From Lewinellaceae bacterium (GTDB taxonomy: Bacteria > Bacteroidota > Bacteroidia > Chitinophagales > Saprospiraceae): a DNA stretch of 64,000 nt. Shown piece after piece: positions 27,404 through 35,743 of the stretch. The notes beneath the pieces were generated by a model that did no database searches, had not been told where the DNA came from, and saw nothing but the letters and a program-made list of their open reading frames with translations. Positions within the stretch are counted from its first letter, which is position 1, and each line of letters opens with the position of its first letter. A program made the translations under genes and the position numbers. Location of the stretch: the NCBI GenBank assembly GCA_020636075.1, contig JACJYO010000002.1:124001-188000 (forward strand), read 5' to 3'.

Positions 27404-28411
27404 ATGAAGAATAAACACCTTGTTTTACTATTCTTTTTTGTGTTGCTGCTGGGGCTGATCTTCCGCTGGTTGCCGGTGCATTATCAATCATTTTTCCATA
27501 CGAAACTGATAAAAGCGGATGCCAATTTAGTCAACAGAATAGTAGTGGGAAACCCCGGGAAACCGGATCTGACCCTGGAGCGGCTTCAAGGGAAATGGCT
27601 TGCACAGCAAAACGGGCGCAGCACCACCGTTCCGGGAAAAGAGATATCGGATATGATCAATCAGCTTACCGGAATTTCGACTTTTCAGGTGGTGAAAACA
27701 TTGGAAGCCGATACACTTGGCCTCAGCCCGGAAAACGCGATTCTGGTTACACTTTCTCAATTAAATGGCACTACGGAATCGCTTGCCATCGGCCGTGAAT
27801 CGCTCGAAAATGCCCAACCCATCACATTTATCCGCTTGCCGAATCACAGCGGCATGTACAAAGTGCCCGGCCATTTCAGGGCGCTGTTTTCCCGCAATTT
27901 GAATAGTTTCCGGCTCAAAACTGTGGTGGAGTTTAAGCCGGAAACTATTCATAAAATTGGCATCCAGCCTGCCGGCTCCTTGCCAGTCTATGTTCAGGCT
28001 GCAGATTCAACAGGCCAATGGAAAACGCCCAACGGCGAATATTCTGTCTCCTCCGAATTGATCAGCAATTGGCTTAGTCAGTTTCAACGACTGGCGGATT
28101 GCCCTTTTGCCGACTTTTTTGATGAAAGCCGGGCAGCAGAAACGCTACATACCACCATTTTTCTTGGATTGGACTCTGGGAAATTCCTGACCCTGCGATT
28201 TTTCTTTGTCAACCCTCCAAATGTCCCTGAAGATTTAAGCCGTGTCCAAAATGCCGAATACCAGAGCAAGCCTGCTTATGTGATCCATTCCTCTCAAAAC
28301 CCCTCGAACTATTTTTATTTACCCGATACGAACCTGGCTGCCTACTTGTGCCATGGGCCACTGGAGGGTGCGCTTCAAGTGGGCGATCCCGATTTAAAAA
28401 ACAACAATTGA
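27404..28411 (+). CDS. DUF4340 membrane-anchored protein
   Basis: From the ATG at 27404 the protein has 335 residues. It has one N-terminal membrane segment (HLVLLFFFVLLLGLIF) and an extracytoplasmic domain of the DUF4340 type (VNRIVVGNPG, QLTGISTFQVVKT, TFIRLPNHSGMYKVPGHF). DUF4340 is often found beside gliding or ABC-exporter genes, but its activity is unknown. Its stop is two bases before the next start, so it heads a three-gene operon with the DprE1-like oxidase and the membrane glycosyltransferase-like protein. Confidence 0.78.
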   Translation: MKNKHLVLLFFFVLLLGLIFRWLPVHYQSFFHTKLIKADANLVNRIVVGNPGKPDLTLERLQGKWLAQQNGRSTTVPGKEISDMINQLTGISTFQVVKTLEADTLGLSPENAILVTLSQLNGTTESLAIGRESLENAQPITFIRLPNHSGMYKVPGHFRALFSRNLNSFRLKTVVEFKPETIHKIGIQPAGSLPVYVQAADSTGQWKTPNGEYSVSSELISNWLSQFQRLADCPFADFFDESRAAETLHTTIFLGLDSGKFLTLRFFFVNPPNVPEDLSRVQNAEYQSKPAYVIHSSQNPSNYFYLPDTNLAAYLCHGPLEGALQVGDPDLKNNN

Positions 28412-28413
28412 GC

Positions 28414-29721
28414 ATGGCGGATAAAACAAGGAGAATCACCAATTGGGGCAACTACCCTGCAATTCGTGCTGAATTTATTGCACCAGAAAGCAGCCAGGAA
28501 ATGCGAGCCGAGGTTTTGCGCCATAGCCGGTTGATTGCCAGAGGCAATGGCAAGTGTTATGGCGATGCTGCCTTGAGCACATGCGTACTGTCCACAATGA
28601 AACTCAACAGGCTCCTGGATTTTGATCGGGAAAAGGGGATTGTACATTGTGAATCCGGGGTTTTGCTTGCAGAATTGTTGGAACATATTGTTCCGGCCGG
28701 CTGGTTTTTCCATGTTACCCCGGGAATAAAAAATATTACGGTTGGCGGTGCAATCGCTAGTGACGTACACGGTAAAAACCACCCGGAAAAAGGCTGCTTC
28801 TCCAACTGGTTGCTTTCCTTCGAACTAATGCTTGGCAACGGTGAAATCCTGACCTGCTCGAAAACCGAGCATGCCGATCTGTTCTGGCAAACCTGCGGGG
28901 GCATGGGTTGGACCGGCATTATTTTATCTGCCAAATTTCAACTCATGCCGGTGTCCAGCATGTTCATGCAACAACGAACTGTTCGGGCAGAAAACCTGGA
29001 GGCTGTGTTTCAGGCCTTTCAAACACACGATAACTGGCCATACGCTGCAGCCTGGATTGACTGCCTTTCCGAAGGACTGTATGCCGGCAGAGGGGTAGTG
29101 TATTTTGCCCGACATCTTCAAAAAGCAGATTCGCCCGATGCGCCTTTAATCTACCCATTCGGCAAGGTGCGTAATATTCCGTTTTTTGCCCCTTCAGGTT
29201 TACTAAACCGGTATACCATCCGGGCACACAACTGGCTATTGTTTAACAGGGCAGCGGATGGCGAGCAGCAAATTGATGTCGACCGGTATTTTTACCCACT
29301 CGACCGTATGCGCAATTGGAATCGCCTGTATGGCCGCCGCGGGTTTATCCAATACCAATTTTGTTTACCAGAGGAAAACAGCCTGCAAGGAATTCGGGAA
29401 ATCCTGAACACCATTCGCCAAAATCCTGACCTCCCATTTCTTTCCGTTTTAAAACGCCATGGGGAACGGGCGCCGGAAGCAGTGCATTCTTTCCCGATCA
29501 AGGGGTATTCGTTGGCGCTGGATTTTCCGCGCACTGCTACGGTGTTTAGCCTGGTGGAAAAACTGGATGCAATGGTATGGCAGTTTGGCGGTAAAATTTA
29601 CCTCACCAAAGATGCTTGTTCATCGGGAAAAATGGGGCGTATTAACCCGGCAGAGTTTGGAGACGCGAAGTTCCACTCGCTCCTGAAAGAGCGGATTTTA
29701 GCTAACCAGACGTCAGGATGA
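28414..29721 (+). CDS. FAD-linked oxidase, DprE1-like
   Basis: The protein is 435 residues. The FAD-binding domain holds ARGNGKCYGDAAL and ITVGGAIASDVHGKNH, the latter very close to the DprE1 signature from mycobacteria, including the flavin-attachment-like His. A C-terminal substrate domain has YSLALDFPR and YLTKDAC, with the Lys that DprE1 uses. DprE1 oxidises the 2'-OH of polyprenyl-phospho-ribose on the way to arabinose donors. The same reaction here is inferred, and the exact sugar lipid is unknown. I chose the ATG at 28414; the longer frame would run into the DUF4340 gene. The stop overlaps the next ATG (ATGA). Confidence 0.8.
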   Translation: MADKTRRITNWGNYPAIRAEFIAPESSQEMRAEVLRHSRLIARGNGKCYGDAALSTCVLSTMKLNRLLDFDREKGIVHCESGVLLAELLEHIVPAGWFFHVTPGIKNITVGGAIASDVHGKNHPEKGCFSNWLLSFELMLGNGEILTCSKTEHADLFWQTCGGMGWTGIILSAKFQLMPVSSMFMQQRTVRAENLEAVFQAFQTHDNWPYAAAWIDCLSEGLYAGRGVVYFARHLQKADSPDAPLIYPFGKVRNIPFFAPSGLLNRYTIRAHNWLLFNRAADGEQQIDVDRYFYPLDRMRNWNRLYGRRGFIQYQFCLPEENSLQGIREILNTIRQNPDLPFLSVLKRHGERAPEAVHSFPIKGYSLALDFPRTATVFSLVEKLDAMVWQFGGKIYLTKDACSSGKMGRINPAEFGDAKFHSLLKERILANQTSG

Positions 29722-31334
29722 ACGAGCAGGCAACAACGAAAATTTTTTGGCGATTGGCGTTTTTCAGCCTGCTGATTTTCTATTGCTTTTTTTATGCGCC
29801 ATTTGGAATAAATGAAACGGACGGCGGGTTTCTAACCGGCCTTGCCTGGCAGATTTTGTGCGGCAAAACGCTCTATGCCGATGTCGTGTATGTCCGCCCG
29901 CCGATGTCAGTTTGGTTGCGCGTGCTGGAACTTAAAGTGCTTCCTGAAACCTGGGCCGTACTGGGAGAACGCTGGCTGTTTTATGGAAAAGTTGCAACGT
30001 ATTCCTGGCTCGCTGCAGCAGTGCTGATCCGGGAGCGAACTGCCAGCCGATGGATGTTGGGCACACTTGGGTTTGTTGTATCAGCACATTGCTATCCGGC
30101 AACTTCCTGGCACACCGTGGATGGCATTCTGTTCAGCATGCTCGGGATTTGGTTTTGGACAAATTTTTCCAACCGTTGGACAGCTGTGCTTTCCGGAGTT
30201 GCCATCATTGGCGCCTTGCTTTGCAAACAGTCATTTTATCCAATGTTGGCTGTTTGGCTGGTCTTTACGAGCACTGATTGGCCTAAACAACCGCAGCGCG
30301 TAATGCTTGCCGTTGGCGCTATGCTCGGTGCCGTGATTGCCTTTGTTTTATACCTGAAAATCAATAACCTGCTCTATGCGTACTGGGAACTCACGAGTGG
30401 GGTTACCTCGGGCAATACCGCCATCGAGTATGGTTTTTCAAGTTTTTTCAACATAAAACCAGCCTTACTTCTTGCAAGTATTGCTATGGCGCTTTTTGTC
30501 GCAGGCAGTATCCGACTAAAGCACAACTTTAAGTTGGGTTTCTTGACTTGGGTTGTCTGGTTGCTCCTGCTTATCGGAACGTATGCATGGACCATCTGGC
30601 AACGCCAGGATTTTACCGTTCCATTTGCCCAAACCCGGTTGTTGTTTATCGTCGCAGCCGGATTTGGCGCTTATCCGTTTTGGAAAAAACAATGGATTGC
30701 CGGAAAACTCCTGCATTATTTTGCACTATTGGCACTGACGTGGTGTGCTTCGATCAGTTGGGGATATAATTTACCCATATTGTTTGCTACGCCATGGTTG
30801 TTTGCCGTAATGGAGATTTCCAATGGATTGTTCAAAGCGGACTACCCTGATCGAAAGCCTTCCGCCTGGTTGTCAGTTTTTGCCTTATTGGCCTTGCTCC
30901 TGGTGTTTAGGCTGGGTTATTCCTTTGTTTATCGCGATGGCCGGCGCTTTACCCTGACGGAGCATTTGGGCGAAGTCTTTCCAAGGTTAAATGGCATTTT
31001 CAGCAGCCCTGAAACATTCGCCCGATACCAAAATCTGCGTACGCTGGCAAGCCGCTATGGCACTACGTTTAAAACACTACCAACCTTTCCGGAAGCAAAC
31101 TACATCACTGCTACCTATCCGCCTTTGCCACTGGACTGGGTAGTGGAACGGGAGATGGGGGAGGGGAAAAATATGGTGCAATCCGTTGTGCAAGAGGAGA
31201 CGCATATTTATTTTGTGGAAACAGATCAACTGCCGCGGATCGAGCAAGAGTCGGAGTATCAACTTGCCAAAATTATACTTCGAAATGGCCGCGTGCTTGA
31301 AAAAACGAATTGGTTTTGGGTTGTTGTTTATTGA
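29718..31334 (+). CDS. Multi-pass membrane protein, GT-C glycosyltransferase-like
   Basis: The 538-residue protein has about ten to eleven hydrophobic segments over residues 10-420 and a soluble C-terminal part. The first loop carries INETDGGFLTGLAWQIL and GKTLYADVVYVRPP. An acidic residue in this position is typical of GT-C enzymes that use polyprenyl-phosphate sugars. Its ATG overlaps the stop of the DprE1-like gene as ATGA, so translation is probably coupled. The pairing suggests transfer of a lipid-linked sugar made by the neighbour. No family was identified with certainty. A terminator lies about 85 bases after the stop. Confidence 0.65.
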   Translation: MNEQATTKIFWRLAFFSLLIFYCFFYAPFGINETDGGFLTGLAWQILCGKTLYADVVYVRPPMSVWLRVLELKVLPETWAVLGERWLFYGKVATYSWLAAAVLIRERTASRWMLGTLGFVVSAHCYPATSWHTVDGILFSMLGIWFWTNFSNRWTAVLSGVAIIGALLCKQSFYPMLAVWLVFTSTDWPKQPQRVMLAVGAMLGAVIAFVLYLKINNLLYAYWELTSGVTSGNTAIEYGFSSFFNIKPALLLASIAMALFVAGSIRLKHNFKLGFLTWVVWLLLLIGTYAWTIWQRQDFTVPFAQTRLLFIVAAGFGAYPFWKKQWIAGKLLHYFALLALTWCASISWGYNLPILFATPWLFAVMEISNGLFKADYPDRKPSAWLSVFALLALLLVFRLGYSFVYRDGRRFTLTEHLGEVFPRLNGIFSSPETFARYQNLRTLASRYGTTFKTLPTFPEANYITATYPPLPLDWVVEREMGEGKNMVQSVVQEETHIYFVETDQLPRIEQESEYQLAKIILRNGRVLEKTNWFWVVVY

Positions 31335-31417
31335 ATTGAACCCTGCAAAAAAACACACCGGCATGTTGCGGATATTTTTGATAGGCGGTTCGGCTGGATT
31401 TGGTAGCCAAAAGCAAA

Positions 31418-31453
31418 CGCCGCCGATACAACATGGTATCGACGGCGCTTTTT
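31418..31453 (+). terminator. Rho-independent terminator of the DUF4340/DprE1-like/GT-C operon
   Basis: A 12-bp stem with one mismatch (31418-31429 with 31436-31447) closes a 6-base loop (AACATG) and is followed by TTTTT at 31449-31453. It lies between convergent genes. The plus direction has the better T-run. Confidence 0.75.
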
Positions 31454-31477
31454 CTGTTTTTGAATAAGGAATACTCC

Positions 31478-32035
31478 TTATTGATGGTATGCCGAATTAT
31501 GGGCCAGATCGCCACCACATTTTGCACATTTTCCTGCGGCGCCTGCTCCACCAGCACAACCTTTAGCGCAGGTATAGTGCCAAACACCAGCGGCGTTTTG
31601 AGCAGGTGAAGGTGCAGGAGGAGCCGGTGCTGCCGAATTGGGTGTGGCCGTTCCAGGTGCAGATTGTGGCGCCGCACCATGAAAAGCCTGATTATGTACG
31701 TATGCGCTTCCGCAAACCGGGCAAGTACCTGCAGCATCACCACCGCTACCCGCACAATTCTTCGGGCAGGTATAATGTTTGACACCTGCGGTCGCTACAG
31801 GCGTCGGGGTAGCTGTTGCCGGCGTTGTGCCAGTTGAAGCTGCATTGCCGAACGGCGCGGCAACTGTGCCCGTAGCATCTGTTGAAGTCGGAGCTGGGGT
31901 ATTGGCCGGATTGGCTTCGGCGCCGGTAGTCGAAGGGTCTGTGCTTCCGGTTTCAGTATTACTGTCGCTGCCGCAGGAAAACATCGGCAGCATGGCACAC
32001 AAGGCCATGATTGTCAGTAGATTGCTAAATTTCAT
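31478..32035 (-). CDS. Lipoprotein with two Cys-rich heavy-metal-binding-like modules
   Basis: The 185-residue protein has a signal peptide ending in MFSCGS with a lipidation Cys at about residue 21. A long Thr/Pro/Ala linker follows. Two copies of a short module (about 87-118 and 152-185) read HYTC-x3-C, a Gly/Ala-rich turn, C-x2-CG, then HN-x-x-xH. The pattern resembles the small YTCPMHP-type heavy-metal-binding domain of metal efflux proteins, with CxxxC in place of the usual MHP. Four Cys plus His per module suits zinc or another soft metal. Function is inferred only. It stands alone on its strand, opposite the GT-C operon terminator. Confidence 0.75.
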   Translation of the reverse strand: MKFSNLLTIMALCAMLPMFSCGSDSNTETGSTDPSTTGAEANPANTPAPTSTDATGTVAAPFGNAASTGTTPATATPTPVATAGVKHYTCPKNCAGSGGDAAGTCPVCGSAYVHNQAFHGAAPQSAPGTATPNSAAPAPPAPSPAQNAAGVWHYTCAKGCAGGAGAAGKCAKCGGDLAHNSAYHQ

Positions 32036-32118
32036 GTTTTTAAACTTGTTGATTTTTTAAAAATAGTTGGACCGATATTGAGGCGCGAAGATACCACATT
32101 TCCCTTCTGGTACCACGC

Positions 32119-33105
32119 TCACCCTGCATAGCCGGCTATCAGGTGCTTGCGCAGACTTGCTTTTAAATGCGGCTGCGCAAAGGCATGATCCAGGGCAGCA
32201 AGATTGCAGGCTAAAAACTCGGCTTTGCCCCACTGAAATGCCTGCGCCAACTTGTTGTACTCCTGTTCCAGGGTGACATCAGAGATTGTTCGGGCATCCG
32301 TGTTGATACCGATCGAAATACCGGTCCGAAAGAGTTTATCAATTGGATGATCAGCAAGAGTGGAGTACACGTTGGTTTGAATGTTGCTGGTTGGGCATAC
32401 TTCCAGGTGTATGTTTTGCTTGCGCAAATATTCCAGCAACGCAGGATCTTCGGCACTTCGCACGCCATGTCCAATACGTTGTGGTGCAAATTCGCGAATC
32501 GATTCCCACACACTTTCCGGACCGCAGGCCTCGCCCGCATGTGCCGTGCAATGAATGCCATTTGCTTTGGCAAATTGAAATGCTGTAAGGTGATTTTGAA
32601 TGGAAAAACCGGCTTCGTCTGCGGCAATATCAAAGCCAACCACACCCTGACCCTTAAATTGAGCGGCCAGTTTTACCGTTTCCAAACTTTGGGCTTCCGT
32701 ATAATGCCGCAAGGTGCAGAGGATCAACCCGGCCTGAATGTCCGTTTGTCGGGTGCTCCCTTCCATGGCATTGCAAACAGTTTGGACCACCTCTTGCGCA
32801 GCCAACCCTTTTTCCCGGTGTTCCAACGGCGCAAAACGTATTTCGGCATAGATCACGTTATCTGCTTTGAGTTGTTCAAACAAGTCGAATGTGGCGACTT
32901 CGAGCGACTTTTTGCTTTGCAAAACCTGAATGCCGCTAAGCGCAAATTGCAGATACTCATTGAGATCCCGGCATTTGGGTGGCGCGACAAACCGACTTCG
33001 GTATGTTTCAAAGGAAAGGCCTTCCAGTTGATGCACAGCCTCAAAACTCAACGAACAGTCGAGATGAAGGTGCAATTCAATTTTGGGAAGTTTGGAAAAA
33101 TCCAT
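32119..33105 (-). CDS. add: Adenosine deaminase
   Basis: The 328-residue protein has the full set of adenosine/AMP deaminase metal and catalytic motifs: IELHLHLDCS at about 9-18, GFDIAADEAGF, HAGEACGPESV, RIGHGV, LEVCPTSNIQT and SIGINTDA. It would convert adenosine and deoxyadenosine to inosine in the cytoplasm for purine salvage. The related activity on aminofutalosine cannot be excluded. The ATG at 33105 lies 11 bases after the stop of the DUF5686 gene, so the two are probably co-transcribed. Confidence 0.9.
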   Translation of the reverse strand: MDFSKLPKIELHLHLDCSLSFEAVHQLEGLSFETYRSRFVAPPKCRDLNEYLQFALSGIQVLQSKKSLEVATFDLFEQLKADNVIYAEIRFAPLEHREKGLAAQEVVQTVCNAMEGSTRQTDIQAGLILCTLRHYTEAQSLETVKLAAQFKGQGVVGFDIAADEAGFSIQNHLTAFQFAKANGIHCTAHAGEACGPESVWESIREFAPQRIGHGVRSAEDPALLEYLRKQNIHLEVCPTSNIQTNVYSTLADHPIDKLFRTGISIGINTDARTISDVTLEQEYNKLAQAFQWGKAEFLACNLAALDHAFAQPHLKASLRKHLIAGYAG

Positions 33106-33116
33106 CGAACCGAGTT

Positions 33117-35651
33117 TTACAAATCAAATCCCAGTACCACACCCGTCCGGTAATGTTTGTCTCCCATGAAACCAACCGCAAGGTCAATGTGCAGCGGCCG
33201 GAAGAACTTGATACCAATGTTATAAAATCCAAAACTAAGCTCCCAGTAGGGCAAACTGCGATCAGACCGTTGGTTTTCCCAGGCATACTGATCGGCATAA
33301 TAAAACCCGATGCCAAGGTTTTCTTTCCAGTTCAGTTTCCGCAAACCGGGGATTTTATCCAGAATCCAGCCGTTGAAAAAGTGGCGCAGGTGCGCATAAG
33401 TGTATGCATCTGCTGTACTGAATTCGTAATAGGGCAACAGGAAAAACCCCGTGTTGTAGGTGCTGGGTTTGCCCAGAAATGTCTGATTACCTTTTGGGTG
33501 GAAATAATCCATGAATTCCACCCGCTCCTTTCGCCAAAAAACACCGCCGCCGGCATTCCACGAACTTGAGCCGAACAGACCCAGCGAAAGATCGCTTTGC
33601 GCCAGGCGGAGTTGGATCAGATCGAAATCGACCACACTCCCGGCAACTCCCGGAACGGCCTTTGTGTAGCGCACAACCAGGCCGGGCCATTTTGACCGGT
33701 GATAAATTCGAAAATCCGGGTAGGTGCTGAACGTTTCGCCAATGCGTATCCGGGCTGCCAACTCGAGCAAAAAAGCCTTATGCGTTTCAAAAAAATCTTG
33801 CTCCGGCACGGTGGCCGGTATCGGCAATGGCGCATTGGGTGCATATTCCCGATCGCGCCGGTAAAAACTGTAATCGCTGTGATTGATCAGCGGTCGCCGT
33901 TCGGCAAACTCCGTTTGAAATTCAAGCCGGAGCCCGGGTGCTACGTTCCGGCCAACCTTTGCCTGCACAAATGCTTTTTCATACAATTTCAGGTAATTGC
34001 GCCGGTCGAAAAGGGAGTACAGCAAATTCGTTAACTCGCCGATTTGTTTTTCCGGATCAAATTGTTCTGCTTTCAGGCCGCCTGAAACTTCAGCCTGTGT
34101 ATACCAAATACTTTCAAACCGGCGCTCCAGGCGCAAGTCTGCCCGCAGGCGTTTTTCGGCAAAGCCATAATTCAGCGAGCCGCCGGCTTCCCAATAGCTG
34201 GACCGGTTTTCGCCTTCGCGCCGGCGAAAGGTTGGCCGGATGTTCAGCAAGACACCCTGCACGGTGTTGAATTGCAAGCCATCGAACAAGGCGGGGTACG
34301 AAATGGAGGTATGGCGGTAGGAGTTGCGCCAGGTATAGCCAAAGATCAGGTTGGTTGGCTTAAACCGATTTGATTTGCGGTCTATGCTGTCGAGGTAAGT
34401 TTTTGATTCCCAGATTTTTTCGAGACTGTCCTTCCGGACGTAGTCATTCGATTCTTCCTCGGTAAGCGGCACCGGCCGGATCGTTTCCCAATAACTGGTA
34501 TCCCGCTCCGTAGCACTTTTTTCGATCCGGAATGTTTCACGGTCAAAGGTGCCGGGCGGAAATTGTGGTTTCAAATTGTAATTTGAAAAAACGCCGTTAA
34601 AAAAACCGCTCACCTTAAAACCCAGCACGGCAAACTTAAATCCGGTCAACTGAGTCAGCAGGCACCACTCGTCAGGTTTATTGACCGGCACAAATTCCTG
34701 TTGAATAACCAACGTGTCGAGTACCGGTTGCTGAATGGCTTTTCCGGTCAGTTTCAGGTCGACGCCGGCGAGGTTCCACCATTCATCCACGATGTAGATA
34801 TGCCCGTGAAATGTTGGGTCTTCATCGCGTTTTGGGATGACCTCAATTTTATAAATGTCGTAGTTGTTTTCATCCTTAAATCGTCCTAGCAGCCGGAAAC
34901 GATAATACGCAAAAGCATTGTCGGCCAGCGGAGAGAGAATATTCCGATCGATCTCGAGGTATTCGTCATAAAGGCTGAAATCGGTCAACGTGGCGCGATT
35001 CAGGCTGAAACCGTTCGTGTTTCCACTAACCTTGCTGGAAACCATTACCTCCTTCTTGCGCAGGGGTTTGGCCTGTACGTACAATTTTGACACGGATTCG
35101 GAGAGGTACAATACGCCCGTCCGGTTGGAGTCGAGGATGCCGCCGATATCGCCGACCTCCTGCCCTAAAATTTTCTTCGGTGCATCCAATAATTTATAAA
35201 AACCCTTGATGTAGGCATCGCAGGAATATTCCGGCGTGCGGGTTTTGTAATAATTGCGCTTGGCGATAGCCTTGCGCATAATGGGGTAGGCGGGGTCTTC
35301 CGTTGTGATCACCACTTCGGACAGCTCCAGATTGCTCGGCTCGAGGCGGGCGTCTAACCGGACCGGCTTATTGGCAATTTCAATTTTTTCGATTTGCTGT
35401 TTGTAGCCAATGTATTGAAAAACAATGTAGTGTGTTCCGGGGTTCAACGAAAGGCGGTACTGCCCCTCTGCATTGGCGACGGTCCCGTTTGTACTGTTTC
35501 GGACATAAACGGAAGCATAAGGCAATGGCTCGCCGTTTTCATCGTAAACAACCCCGGAAAGTTGGGCCCAAATACCAGTTGGAATAAAAAAAAGCAGGAA
35601 CAATCCTGCATACAATTTCAGCGTAAATCGTTGTTCTTTGTTGTTAATCAT
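33117..35651 (-). CDS. DUF5686 outer-membrane protein with carboxypeptidase-regulatory-like domain
   Basis: The 844-residue protein has a signal peptide (LKLYAGLFLLFFIPTGIWAQ) and a CarboxypepD_reg-like beta-sandwich (about 30-115; LSGVVYDENGEPLPYASVYV). A DUF5686 body follows, rich in amphipathic beta strands, and the protein ends in GVVLGFDL as expected for an outer-membrane barrel. DUF5686 proteins are widespread in Bacteroidota and have no settled function. A minus-strand box GACTTTTG, preceded by TTTG 17 bases upstream, lies just before the ATG and may be its promoter. The gene precedes add. Confidence 0.87.
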   Translation of the reverse strand: MINNKEQRFTLKLYAGLFLLFFIPTGIWAQLSGVVYDENGEPLPYASVYVRNSTNGTVANAEGQYRLSLNPGTHYIVFQYIGYKQQIEKIEIANKPVRLDARLEPSNLELSEVVITTEDPAYPIMRKAIAKRNYYKTRTPEYSCDAYIKGFYKLLDAPKKILGQEVGDIGGILDSNRTGVLYLSESVSKLYVQAKPLRKKEVMVSSKVSGNTNGFSLNRATLTDFSLYDEYLEIDRNILSPLADNAFAYYRFRLLGRFKDENNYDIYKIEVIPKRDEDPTFHGHIYIVDEWWNLAGVDLKLTGKAIQQPVLDTLVIQQEFVPVNKPDEWCLLTQLTGFKFAVLGFKVSGFFNGVFSNYNLKPQFPPGTFDRETFRIEKSATERDTSYWETIRPVPLTEEESNDYVRKDSLEKIWESKTYLDSIDRKSNRFKPTNLIFGYTWRNSYRHTSISYPALFDGLQFNTVQGVLLNIRPTFRRREGENRSSYWEAGGSLNYGFAEKRLRADLRLERRFESIWYTQAEVSGGLKAEQFDPEKQIGELTNLLYSLFDRRNYLKLYEKAFVQAKVGRNVAPGLRLEFQTEFAERRPLINHSDYSFYRRDREYAPNAPLPIPATVPEQDFFETHKAFLLELAARIRIGETFSTYPDFRIYHRSKWPGLVVRYTKAVPGVAGSVVDFDLIQLRLAQSDLSLGLFGSSSWNAGGGVFWRKERVEFMDYFHPKGNQTFLGKPSTYNTGFFLLPYYEFSTADAYTYAHLRHFFNGWILDKIPGLRKLNWKENLGIGFYYADQYAWENQRSDRSLPYWELSFGFYNIGIKFFRPLHIDLAVGFMGDKHYRTGVVLGFDL

Positions 35652-35743
35652 TTTGGAAGATCAAAAATTTGCTTGCAAAAGTCTCGCAACCTTGCAAAAA
35701 CAAAAAGCCTACTTTGTGTTCTTAACGCGCCTTTAACCGGATC

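Noticed and set aside
32347..33153. 268-residue plus-strand frame opposite adenosine deaminase
   Set aside because: It is antisense to a gene with complete catalytic motifs and has no domain of its own.
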